Below are positions 34,245 through 42,397 of a DNA stretch of 64,000 nt, piece after piece. The notes under the pieces were generated by a model. The model was not told the DNA's origin. It saw only the letters and a list, made by a program, of their open reading frames with translations, and made no database searches. The first letter of the stretch is position 1. Every line of letters starts with the position of its first letter. The translations under genes were made by a program, and so were the position numbers. The stretch lies in contig PGXY01000002.1 of the NCBI GenBank assembly GCA_002839375.1, positions 188,392-252,391 on the forward strand, in the 5' to 3' direction. Origin of the DNA: Spirochaetae bacterium HGW-Spirochaetae-1 (GTDB taxonomy: Bacteria; Spirochaetota; UBA4802; UBA5550).

Positions 34245-35204
34245 ATGCTCAATGAGATTGATCAATTCATGTCCTATCTTCAATATGAGCGGAACGTCTC
34301 GGACAATACCATCGAGGCATACAATCGTGATCTGATCGGATTATATAAATTTTTATGCGGTGATTACGAGCGTCATGCGACCTGGCAGTACGAGGTGAAG
34401 GTAACGGTTCATGATGATGATATTCTCATTGAGACAATCAGCAAGGATGATTTGACCAGCTACCTGGAATTTATTTTTGACAGCGGATTGAAGCGTTCCA
34501 GTATCGAAAGGAAAATTGCCGCAGTAAAAACCTTCTTTAAATTTCTTTATAACCGTGATATAATTGCCAGGAATCCCGCCGGAAGGATTATTTATCCCAA
34601 AAAGGGGAAGCGGCTTCCCCGCTTCCTGCATCTGAAGGAAGTCAACAATATCCTCAAATTTGAGGATGTAACCTTTATTGATTTCAGGGACAGGGCGCTG
34701 CTGGAAACCTTTTATTCCACCGGCTCGAGGGTCGCTGAACTGGCCGCGGCCCGAATCACCGATATTGATATGGAGTCGGGCCGGCTCAAGGTTTACGGCA
34801 AGGGGAGGGAGGAACGATTCGTTTTCATTACGGAAGAAACACTGCAGACCATTGATAGATATTTAAAGGAAAGAATTAAAAAATTTCGGGTCCTCTCGGA
34901 ACCACTTTTTGTCAATAACCGGGGAGGAGGGATTACGGAGAGAGGAATTTTCGGCATTGTCGTCAAAAGGGCCCGGGCGGCCGGGATGCTGGAACGCGTT
35001 ACGCCCCACACCTACCGGCACAGCTTTGCCACGGAAATGCTCAACCAGGGCGCTGATTTGCGGGCTGTACAGGAGATGCTGGGACATCGAAGCCTTTCCT
35101 CAACCCAGGTATATACTCATACAACGAAAGAACGGCTGAAAAGGGTATATGATCAAACACATCCCCACGCCCTGCTGCATAAAAATAAAAAGAAAAGTGA
35201 CTAG
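34245..35204 (+). CDS. Tyrosine recombinase of the XerC/XerD type
   Basis: The protein has 319 residues. The N-terminal SAM-like domain starts QFMSYLQYERNVSDNTIEAY. The catalytic domain shows Arg in STGSRVAELAAARI, the HxxR box in TPHTYRHSFATEML, the second His in LGHRSLSSTQVYTH and the nucleophile Tyr in VYTH. A stretch of about 25 residues near position 45-70 (WQYEVKVTVHDDDILIETIS) looks like an insertion relative to XerC/XerD. Following topA is a common setting for a chromosomal dimer-resolution recombinase. I cannot tell XerC from XerD. Confidence 0.88.
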   Translation: MLNEIDQFMSYLQYERNVSDNTIEAYNRDLIGLYKFLCGDYERHATWQYEVKVTVHDDDILIETISKDDLTSYLEFIFDSGLKRSSIERKIAAVKTFFKFLYNRDIIARNPAGRIIYPKKGKRLPRFLHLKEVNNILKFEDVTFIDFRDRALLETFYSTGSRVAELAAARITDIDMESGRLKVYGKGREERFVFITEETLQTIDRYLKERIKKFRVLSEPLFVNNRGGGITERGIFGIVVKRARAAGMLERVTPHTYRHSFATEMLNQGADLRAVQEMLGHRSLSSTQVYTHTTKERLKRVYDQTHPHALLHKNKKKSD

Positions 35205-35245
35205 CTATATGGGAAGTGTGGCTTTATCAAAGGTTAAGGTGCAAT

Positions 35246-36709
35246 TTGGATAAGAAGATAATTTCAGGGAGAAAACCGTCTCTGGTCGTATCGCTCATTC
35301 CCGTCATTTTTCTCATCGCAACGCTGACAATAACGGTTATAATATTCGGGGATAAAGCCACCTCGGGACCTGTTCAGTCCGTACTGATGCTTGCCGCTGC
35401 TTTCGCTGCCGTATTCGCCCTGACTCACGGTATCAAATGGCATGATTTGGAGGAACACGTACTCGGGACCATGGCCGATGTCATGCAGCCCATTCTGATA
35501 CTGCTGCTTATCGGTGCCCTGATCGGAGTCTGGATTCTTTCCGGAATTGTTCCTGCCATAATAGTCTGGGGTCTAAAGCTGCTCAGCCCATCTATTTTCC
35601 TTTTTACGGCCTGTATTATATCCTCGGTTGTTTCCATGGCCACAGGCAGCTCCTGGTCTACGGCCGGAACCATTGGCGTGGCCCTTGTCGGTATTGGTCA
35701 GGCCATGGATATGAATCTGGGCATGACGGCCGGGGCAATTGTTTCCGGGGCTTACTTCGGGGATAAGCTTTCTCCTTTTTCCGAGACCACAAACCTGGCG
35801 GCTTCCATGGCGGAAACGCCGCTCTTTGTTCATATCCGCCATATGATCTGGACCACGACCCCGGCACTTATTATTGCTCTGATTCTGTACCTTATACTGG
35901 GTTTTACCCAGTCTCATGCCTCCTATACACCGGAAAAAATTAAAATAATCACCGATATTATTAATTCAAAATTTGATACTTCCGTTTACATGCTGCTTCC
36001 GCCCGTTATAACAATCGGTATAATGGTGAAACGATTCCCCGCCATACCATCAATTATTATCGGTATAGCTCTGGGGATTATTTTCGCCCTTATATTTCAG
36101 CCCCAGGTAGTATCCGAGATGGCTGGAAAATCAGATCTTCCCATTGGCATGGCTTCCCTGAAGACATGCCTCGATACGGCAGCCACGGGCTTCAGGTCTT
36201 CCACGGGAATGGAAATCGTGGATAATCTTCTCAACAAGGGCGGCATGGCGGCCATGCTTAATACAATATGGCTCATCCTTTCGGCAATGTTTTTTGCCGG
36301 AGTCATGGATGGCAGCGGCATGATGGGGAGTATCGCCGATGGTATACTTAAAGGTATCAGGGGTTCAGGAAACCTGGTAGCTGCCACCCTGGGCACAGCC
36401 GTTCTCGTTAACATTCTTGCGGCGGAACAGTATCTTTCCATCGTCATCACGGGAAGGATGTACAAGGAGGCTTACGATAAACAGGGCCTGCACCGGAAGA
36501 ACCTGTCGCGCGCACTGGAGGATGCCGGTACGCTCACATCTCCCCTGGTTCCCTGGAATACCTGCGGCGCTTTCATGGCCACTACCCTGGGAGTGGCCAC
36601 CTACCTCTATCTGCCTTTTGCCTTTCTCAATATCATAACGCCCCTGGTTTCCCTCGTCTATGCCTACACGGGATTTACTATTGAGCATGTGAAGAAAGCC
36701 GGAGAATAA
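35246..36709 (+). CDS. nhaC: NhaC family Na+/H+ antiporter
   Basis: The protein has 487 residues and about 12 helices. It starts KKIISGRKPSLVVSLIPVIF, with TGSSWSTAGTIGVALVGIGQ and SGAYFGDKLSPFSETTNLAA as the NhaC signature stretches, and LTSPLVPWNTCGAFMATTLG late. It exports Na+ in exchange for protons at the inner membrane; some relatives exchange organic acids such as malate and lactate. The TTG at 35246 has AAGG seven bases upstream; a GTG at 35216 is the alternative. It converges with mnmA. Confidence 0.88.
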   Translation: MDKKIISGRKPSLVVSLIPVIFLIATLTITVIIFGDKATSGPVQSVLMLAAAFAAVFALTHGIKWHDLEEHVLGTMADVMQPILILLLIGALIGVWILSGIVPAIIVWGLKLLSPSIFLFTACIISSVVSMATGSSWSTAGTIGVALVGIGQAMDMNLGMTAGAIVSGAYFGDKLSPFSETTNLAASMAETPLFVHIRHMIWTTTPALIIALILYLILGFTQSHASYTPEKIKIITDIINSKFDTSVYMLLPPVITIGIMVKRFPAIPSIIIGIALGIIFALIFQPQVVSEMAGKSDLPIGMASLKTCLDTAATGFRSSTGMEIVDNLLNKGGMAAMLNTIWLILSAMFFAGVMDGSGMMGSIADGILKGIRGSGNLVAATLGTAVLVNILAAEQYLSIVITGRMYKEAYDKQGLHRKNLSRALEDAGTLTSPLVPWNTCGAFMATTLGVATYLYLPFAFLNIITPLVSLVYAYTGFTIEHVKKAGE

Positions 36710-36721
36710 TTTCGAGGATAC

Positions 36722-37795
36722 CTATCCCGCATTAAATCCCTTTTCAATGATACCGCCACCCAAAACGCCGCCGTCGTTATCATAAAAAACGGCGGCCTGT
36801 CCCGGGGATATTCCCTTCTGTTTTTCCACGAAAGTTGCTCTTACACGTTCACCGTCCTGAATCAGATGAGCAGGGACGGGCTGCTGCGTTGAGCGTGTTT
36901 TAACCAGGATATCAATGTCGTCCATGCTTGTTGCTTTCATGTAATTGATATCGCCGGCCACAAGGCCCTCTGTTTCCAGTTCTTCGCTGAAACCCGCAGT
37001 GATTGTGTTGTCGCCGGCATTTATCCTGATAACATAGAGGGGGTGTGGCGCTGCTATTCCCAGGCCGCGACGCTGGCCAATGGTATAGTTGTGAATTCCT
37101 TTATGCCTTCCCAGGATATTTCCCTCTCTGTCTACGATATTTCCCGGAGGAGGCTCTGTCCCCATCATCTTGCCGATGAATTCAGAATAGTTGTTGTCGG
37201 GGATGAAACATATCTCCTGGCTTTCAGGGCCGTGGGCAATGGAGAGGTTGCGCTTGAGTGCCATATCACGGACTTCGCTTTTAAGAAAATCACCCAGGGG
37301 AAAGAGGACGCGCTCCAGCGTGTACTGTGAAAGCCGGTATAGAAAATAAGACTGGTCCTTCACCGGGTCCTTCCCCCGTGAGATGAAATATCTTCCCTTG
37401 CCGGATATCTTTATCTGAGAATAGTGGCCCGTGGCGATTTTTTCACATCCCAGGGTCAGAGCATACTCCAGGAGGTTTTTGAATTTAATAAGGGGATTGC
37501 AGTGTGTGCAGGGATTGGGAGTCCTGCCGTTCATGTACTCACGGCAAAAGGGATCAATGACCAGGTGATAAAAATCATCGCTTATCTCTTTAACAAAATG
37601 GGGAAAATCGAACTGTTTCGCTATTGCACGGGAATCCTCGATGCTTTTTTCTGAAAAAAAAGGATTGTTCCTGTCGGCGGGAATTCCTGTTTTAAAGTTC
37701 GCCGTTATGCCGATGATATCATGGCCCATTTCCCGGAGCAGAATGGCGGCGATGGTTGAATCAATACCACCGCTCATGGCGACTGCGATTTTCAT
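36722..37795 (-). CDS. mnmA: tRNA-specific 2-thiouridylase
   Basis: The protein has 357 residues. The PP-loop is MKIAVAMSGGIDSTIAAILL. The first catalytic Cys lies in GRTPNPCTHCNPLIKF and the second in SQEICFIPDNNYSEF. YTIGQRRGLGIAAPHPLYV is typical of MnmA. It inserts the 2-thio group at the wobble U34 of Lys, Glu and Gln tRNAs. The ATG at 37795 was chosen over one five codons upstream because GGAG lies at proper spacing. Confidence 0.88.
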   Translation of the reverse strand: MKIAVAMSGGIDSTIAAILLREMGHDIIGITANFKTGIPADRNNPFFSEKSIEDSRAIAKQFDFPHFVKEISDDFYHLVIDPFCREYMNGRTPNPCTHCNPLIKFKNLLEYALTLGCEKIATGHYSQIKISGKGRYFISRGKDPVKDQSYFLYRLSQYTLERVLFPLGDFLKSEVRDMALKRNLSIAHGPESQEICFIPDNNYSEFIGKMMGTEPPPGNIVDREGNILGRHKGIHNYTIGQRRGLGIAAPHPLYVIRINAGDNTITAGFSEELETEGLVAGDINYMKATSMDDIDILVKTRSTQQPVPAHLIQDGERVRATFVEKQKGISPGQAAVFYDNDGGVLGGGIIEKGFNAG

Positions 37796-37866
37796 AAAGT
37801 GGCTCCTCAATCGTATTTATTGACATGGAAAATACTCGCTGAAATATGTCCACAGAAATTTGTCAC

Positions 37867-38835
37867 CTAATCGAGGGAAAGGTCTTCATGAAGAAATCCC
37901 TGGTATGTTCCCCTCCGGGAAAATTCATCGAGAATCGTTTTCTGAACCGTACCTTTATGCAGCCCCCACAGCGGAGCCACAAGAGATTCTTCATTTCTGT
38001 CGCCTGCCAGGCGGTGGATGAGGATATCGGGCCTAAGCCGTTCTATGAAATCACAGAGCGTAGATGTATATTCTTTGATGGTGAGCATGGGGACTTCTCC
38101 CCGGTTATACAGAAGCTCCAATGCTGAGCCCTTGATCACATGGAGGTGATGAAATTTTACTCCACATACGGGAAGTGATGCCATCTCCCGGGCTGTTTCC
38201 ATCATATCATTCCAGGATTCACCGGGAATGCCCAGGATAATATGCGCGCAGACAGGAATATCACTCCTTGCTGCTCTCGTGACTGCATCTCTAGTTCTTT
38301 CATGGTCATGTCCCCTGTTGAGAAAGATAAGACTCCTGTCGTGCATGGTCTGCATGCCGATCTCTACCCATAGCTCGAACTGCGGTTTTCGGTACGACGC
38401 GATGAGCTCTATGACCTGGTCATCAAGAACATCGGGCCTGGTCCCTATCATGAGGCCCGTAACCCCTGGGAATGCAATTGCCGTATCATATAATTTTCTG
38501 AGTGTGGCTGTTTCCGCATAGGTGTTGGTAAAAGCCTGGAAATAGGCCAGATACCTGGTGGCGCTGTCGGAGCGTCTGAAGTTGTCCCGTGCAAAGGTCA
38601 TTTGTCGCTCGATATCGGTAGTTCCACTGGTTGTGGGTGAAGCGGACCCGTCGTCGGAGCAGAAAATACATCCTTCGCTGCTCAGGGTGCCGTCCCGGTT
38701 GGGGCAGGAGAGCCCGGCATTTATGGGGAGTTTAAGTATCCTGCACTTGTATTTATTCCACAGGTAATCGCCGAAAAAATTATAGGGTTTTCCGGACCAG
38801 GAACCGGGGTTAAAGGTCTTTGATTTTGTTTTCAC
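37867..38835 (-). CDS. Radical SAM protein, TIGR01212/YhcC type
   Basis: The protein has 322 residues. The cluster motif is stretched: LSCPNRDGTLSSEGCIFCSD, with Cys, then 11 residues, then CxxC, as in the TIGR01212 family. FTNTYAETATLRKLYDTAI, MIGTRPDVLDDQVIELI and WVEIGMQTMHDRSL follow. Function is unknown; it has been proposed to act on tRNA or as a coproporphyrinogen-oxidase relative. Its start lies inside the last 26 bases of the upstream amidase gene on the same strand, so the two are probably co-expressed. Confidence 0.85.
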   Translation of the reverse strand: MKTKSKTFNPGSWSGKPYNFFGDYLWNKYKCRILKLPINAGLSCPNRDGTLSSEGCIFCSDDGSASPTTSGTTDIERQMTFARDNFRRSDSATRYLAYFQAFTNTYAETATLRKLYDTAIAFPGVTGLMIGTRPDVLDDQVIELIASYRKPQFELWVEIGMQTMHDRSLIFLNRGHDHERTRDAVTRAARSDIPVCAHIILGIPGESWNDMMETAREMASLPVCGVKFHHLHVIKGSALELLYNRGEVPMLTIKEYTSTLCDFIERLRPDILIHRLAGDRNEESLVAPLWGLHKGTVQKTILDEFSRRGTYQGFLHEDLSLD

Positions 38836-40558
38836 TGGCGAAAAACGAGTTTTTCAAAAATTGCTGATTCTGGTATTTCCCGGAATTTAAATGAACACTG
38901 GATATTTTTTTCGCGTCGCGGATATTCAGGTTTTTATCCAGGTAAACGATATATATACCTGTATAAAAATTAATCTTTTTCGTATATCTTTCCCACTTCG
39001 TTTTATATTTTTTATCTTTTTTGGAATAATATTTTACTTTTTTGTGACCGACTCCATGGGCATTGTTGAAGGAGTTCATAAGACGGTTCATTGTTTTCTC
39101 GTCGGGCTCAAGGGCGTTGTATACGGCATCCCGGAGGCTCTGGTTGTCATCAACGGCCAGAATTATCGGAGTCCATCGCGATGCCCGATGTACAGGTACG
39201 GAAACCGACGCAGGAGTCTCTTCAAGCCGGGCTTCGTAATCTTCCCGGAAAGCCCTTCGTCTTCCCAGGTAAGCTGAATATTTTTCCTGGTAGGCGGAAT
39301 AGATGGGTGCATAGCTTATGCATCTTCTGGCATTTCGAAAATATTTTCTTGCTGTCTTCCTGCGTTTTTTATTACTGTTGATCAGTCCCCTGTTGAAATT
39401 ATATTCAGCATTCTGTATGCGCTTTCGTATGGTGCTGAAATAGGCAATGTGGCCGCTGAAAGGGCTGTTTCTGAACTTTTTTTCCATAGTTGTGATGGTA
39501 TTGACGACATTACGGGTCTCGCCCTTTTTGGTGTAGTATACAGCTATGCGGGACAGCTTCAGCAGTTCCACTCTGCTGTCAGTTTTTCCCTCTTTCTTTT
39601 TAGGTTCCCTGCCGGAAATATCCACGGCGAAGACGTCTTCGATGGTTTCCAGAAGCATTTCGTACTGGGCCTTTGTGAGTATATCCTGATGTGCGGGATC
39701 CGCCAATTTTATTTCTTCCTTGGGATTGGAAATAAAACCTGACTCGTAAATAATGGATACGGGGAAATCGACAAAATAACTGAAGCGGTCATCGCCGACG
39801 GCTCCGAAATCCCAGCTGTTGGGAGTAAGGCCTTCTTCCTCGAGTCGATGCTTTAGCTTTACCGCATATTGCCGTGAAAATCCGCTGGAATCCAGCGGAT
39901 TATACAGCGTGAGAAATCCAGAGTAGGTGTCATCGACGTATCGCAAAATTTTGCGGCCGCGGCCGTCAAGGGTTATATGTATGCCCGGGATATTGGATTT
40001 GCCGCTGGCCTTATAGCTCATGGACACGTTGTTGAGATGTTCCGAAAGTATGATAAAGGCATTGGATTCCTTTGCCATGGCAACGGATTTGGAAAAGGGA
40101 ATATTGTTATAGACTTCACTGTCTTCTTCGAGCACTTTCATATAATCGGTAGTGCTTTTTATAGTGACGTGCGGGTTGTCCTTGAGGAGCTTATATAATT
40201 TCCTTGAGAGTTGGATGGAGTAATACTCTTCTGGCTTACCTGAACAGCTCAGGCGATGCGTTATTTTACCGCCCTGCCATTCTCCGTTTGAGAGCTTCCC
40301 GTGGGCCGGGTCGAAGAATATAACCAGCTGTTTTTTCTCTTTCAGGTTCTCATATAGATTGCCGTAAATAGAATCAATCCGGTTCACTATGTCCAATATT
40401 TCGCGTGTTTCCTGGACGCGTTTTTCAGCTTTCAGGATGGCTTGAATGGATTGCGGTTGTTCGATGCTGATATTTTCTTCGGCATATGATACCGGATGTA
40501 TAATAAGTAAAGAAGTCAAGAGAAGAAGTGAGGATAGGGCAGATACTTTTCCGATCAT
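38810..40558 (-). CDS. Exported N-acetylmuramoyl-L-alanine amidase-like protein
   Basis: The protein has 582 residues from the ATG that gives a good signal peptide (ALSSLLLLTSLLIIHPVSYA). The Amidase_3 core has the zinc ligands in VIFFDPAHGKLSNG and ILSEHLNNVSM and the catalytic Glu in SIIYESGFISNPKE. The C-terminal 260 residues hold helical, repeat-like segments (GHIAYFSTIRKRIQNAEYNF) with no named domain. It would cleave between MurNAc and the stem peptide in the periplasm. Upstream in-frame ATGs exist at 40606. Confidence 0.78.
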   Translation of the reverse strand: MIGKVSALSSLLLLTSLLIIHPVSYAEENISIEQPQSIQAILKAEKRVQETREILDIVNRIDSIYGNLYENLKEKKQLVIFFDPAHGKLSNGEWQGGKITHRLSCSGKPEEYYSIQLSRKLYKLLKDNPHVTIKSTTDYMKVLEEDSEVYNNIPFSKSVAMAKESNAFIILSEHLNNVSMSYKASGKSNIPGIHITLDGRGRKILRYVDDTYSGFLTLYNPLDSSGFSRQYAVKLKHRLEEEGLTPNSWDFGAVGDDRFSYFVDFPVSIIYESGFISNPKEEIKLADPAHQDILTKAQYEMLLETIEDVFAVDISGREPKKKEGKTDSRVELLKLSRIAVYYTKKGETRNVVNTITTMEKKFRNSPFSGHIAYFSTIRKRIQNAEYNFNRGLINSNKKRRKTARKYFRNARRCISYAPIYSAYQEKYSAYLGRRRAFREDYEARLEETPASVSVPVHRASRWTPIILAVDDNQSLRDAVYNALEPDEKTMNRLMNSFNNAHGVGHKKVKYYSKKDKKYKTKWERYTKKINFYTGIYIVYLDKNLNIRDAKKISSVHLNSGKYQNQQFLKNSFFASENKIKDL

Positions 40559-40761
40559 AGTTATTATCACATTCAATAAATTTAGGTTATTGCCATAGAG
40601 AACCATTCAGCGTAATATATGGTTATAATAAAAATATCGATTATTATCAAGAAAATATTTGCAATTTTATTGAATTAATTGAAAATAAATCCATATAATC
40701 GGAATTTATAGGTTATTGTTGTACATATTGGAGAATCGTCATTTAAAAGACGGAGAGGATC

Positions 40762-41322
40762 ATGAAAAAAGAATATATTAAATATGAGAAACTGTCCCTG
40801 GAAATCAAAAAAGACATCGAAAGGCTCCATAATGAAAAGATGAAGCAGAACAGCTCCCTCTCCATAGAAGATACCATGATTGACTGGTTCACGGACAATT
40901 TTGACAAATGGCTTAATGAGAATTATGCCGGCAGTGATGATGCCGGTAATAAGCGTCGTCATTTCAGGCTTGATATTGAAATCCCCATAACAATTATAGA
41001 TACACTCATTGAAAGTGCCGGCGATGATGAAGATGCCTTGACCCTGGTGGGGAATGTTATAAATATCAGCCGCGGCGGACTTTATTTCAAATATAACCGC
41101 GCTATTGAAGTTTCTTCCATCATAAAAGTCATGATTGACCTGAGCCGCGTTGACAAAGACCTTGAGGACGTGGAGGCTCTGGCGATGGTTGTCCGCTGCG
41201 ATAACCTTGAAGATGAGTACGGCATCGGCATTATGTTCAGCAGTATCTACGACTCCGACAAGGAAAATCTGGAAACGTTTATTTTTAAAAGCCTGGCTTA
41301 TTATATCTATACAAACAGGTGA
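40762..41322 (+). CDS. PilZ domain protein
   Basis: The protein has 186 residues. The N-terminal 60 are helical (KLSLEIKKDIERLHNEKMKQ). The PilZ domain has the two c-di-GMP motifs: RRHFR near residue 67 (RxxxR) and NISRGGLYF near residue 105 (D/NxSxxG). It probably binds cyclic di-GMP and passes the signal to an unknown partner. GGAGAGG ends four bases before the start. It is the only forward gene in a long reverse region. Confidence 0.87.
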   Translation: MKKEYIKYEKLSLEIKKDIERLHNEKMKQNSSLSIEDTMIDWFTDNFDKWLNENYAGSDDAGNKRRHFRLDIEIPITIIDTLIESAGDDEDALTLVGNVINISRGGLYFKYNRAIEVSSIIKVMIDLSRVDKDLEDVEALAMVVRCDNLEDEYGIGIMFSSIYDSDKENLETFIFKSLAYYIYTNR

Positions 41323-41397
41323 GACGGCTGGAGATATTATTTTCTCAAGATGCAGCCGGTGGGCGGGGTTTATTGTCCTGGAAGCGTATTACGTTTA

Positions 41398-41874
41398 TTA
41401 TTCCCTCGGTTTTGATATGGTATTTACATGTCTCTGCAGATTGTCGCGTTCGATATCATAAAAGAAAACATAATTGTTCTGGCACCGGATGTCCTTCTTG
41501 ATGAGCATGCCGTAGGTATTGACGATATTGATTATTTCCGCCGTTGATTTCTGATTAACAATTCTGTTTTCCGATATGAGATATTTTTGAAGTGTGGATA
41601 TGGCCCTTTTTCTTGCCTTTTCCTGGACAGCGTCTATATCGGACTCACATTCTTCCACGGGAGCCAGAATGATTATGCGGAATGTGCGGTCAGAAATAAA
41701 TCCTTCCTTCATATATCTTTTTTCAAATTCTTCGGGGCTGAGATTCTCTATGCTGCATGATGTGCTTTTATTATCAGCATTCTCCTTTACCTTCTTACCG
41801 GAGCATGAAAGGCCGGGTATGAGCAGTACTAATGATAATAAGAATAAAAGGAGTCCATTGATATTTTTGTTCAT
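41398..41874 (-). CDS. Lipoprotein of a duplicated family (copy A)
   Basis: The protein has 158 residues. The signal peptide ends LIPGLSC. The mature part contains RYMKEGFISDRTFRIIILAP, QEKARKRAISTLQKYLISEN and YVFFYDIERDNLQ. The same order (GFxxDxxF..., A..KA..., Y...Y.I....LRR) appears in the neighbouring lipoprotein at 41918, so the two are old paralogues. Function is unknown; the general form resembles LPP20/FlgP-like lipoproteins. The start was set at 41874 to fit the signal peptide. Confidence 0.65.
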   Translation of the reverse strand: MNKNINGLLLFLLSLVLLIPGLSCSGKKVKENADNKSTSCSIENLSPEEFEKRYMKEGFISDRTFRIIILAPVEECESDIDAVQEKARKRAISTLQKYLISENRIVNQKSTAEIINIVNTYGMLIKKDIRCQNNYVFFYDIERDNLQRHVNTISKPRE

Positions 41875-41917
41875 TGAGTGCCCCCTGAAAATGTGATATG
41901 TATCATCTGGTTTGCGA

Positions 41918-42397
41918 CTATTTGCATTCGATAGAATCAATGTCACGTCTCAGGCCCGATTTCCTGATGCGGTATACGAGGACAACGGAATAGTCTTCCC
42001 TGTAGTATTCCTCGGCTATATATCCGTATTGGATATATCTGCGGACCGAGGCCTCGATTTTTTGCCGTGCAGGCACCGGGTTTATCGCCGGCTGATTTTC
42101 TCCCGGTTTATCCGCATGAATATTTTTTGCGCAGATATATTCCACCAGATCGTTTATGGCCGTTTCCGGACATCCGACCTTTGCCTTGAGGAAGGCGCTC
42201 TCCCTTTGTTCAACCAGCCCGCCTGTATCCTTGTCGGGCGATTCGGTTATCACTGTCTGAAAACAGTCATCATTGATGAATCCCCTGTGGGTAAAATTAT
42301 TCATTGATTCATCATTTATCGGCGCCGATGAGCAGGAGATAAATGCCACAGCTGCCCATATGGCCAGCTGTGTTATAATGGTAATTCCTTTTTTCAT
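41918..42397 (-). CDS. Lipoprotein of a duplicated family (copy B)
   Basis: The protein has 159 residues. The signal peptide ends AAVAFISC. It contains FTHRGFINDDCFQTVI, ESAFLKAKVGCPETAINDLV and YSVVLVYRIRKSGLRRDIDS, aligned with copy A. Its ATG overlaps the stop of the 798-residue TPR gene (ATGA), so it is translationally coupled to that gene. It is probably an outer-membrane lipoprotein working with the TPR proteins. Confidence 0.68.
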   Translation of the reverse strand: MKKGITIITQLAIWAAVAFISCSSAPINDESMNNFTHRGFINDDCFQTVITESPDKDTGGLVEQRESAFLKAKVGCPETAINDLVEYICAKNIHADKPGENQPAINPVPARQKIEASVRRYIQYGYIAEEYYREDYSVVLVYRIRKSGLRRDIDSIECK

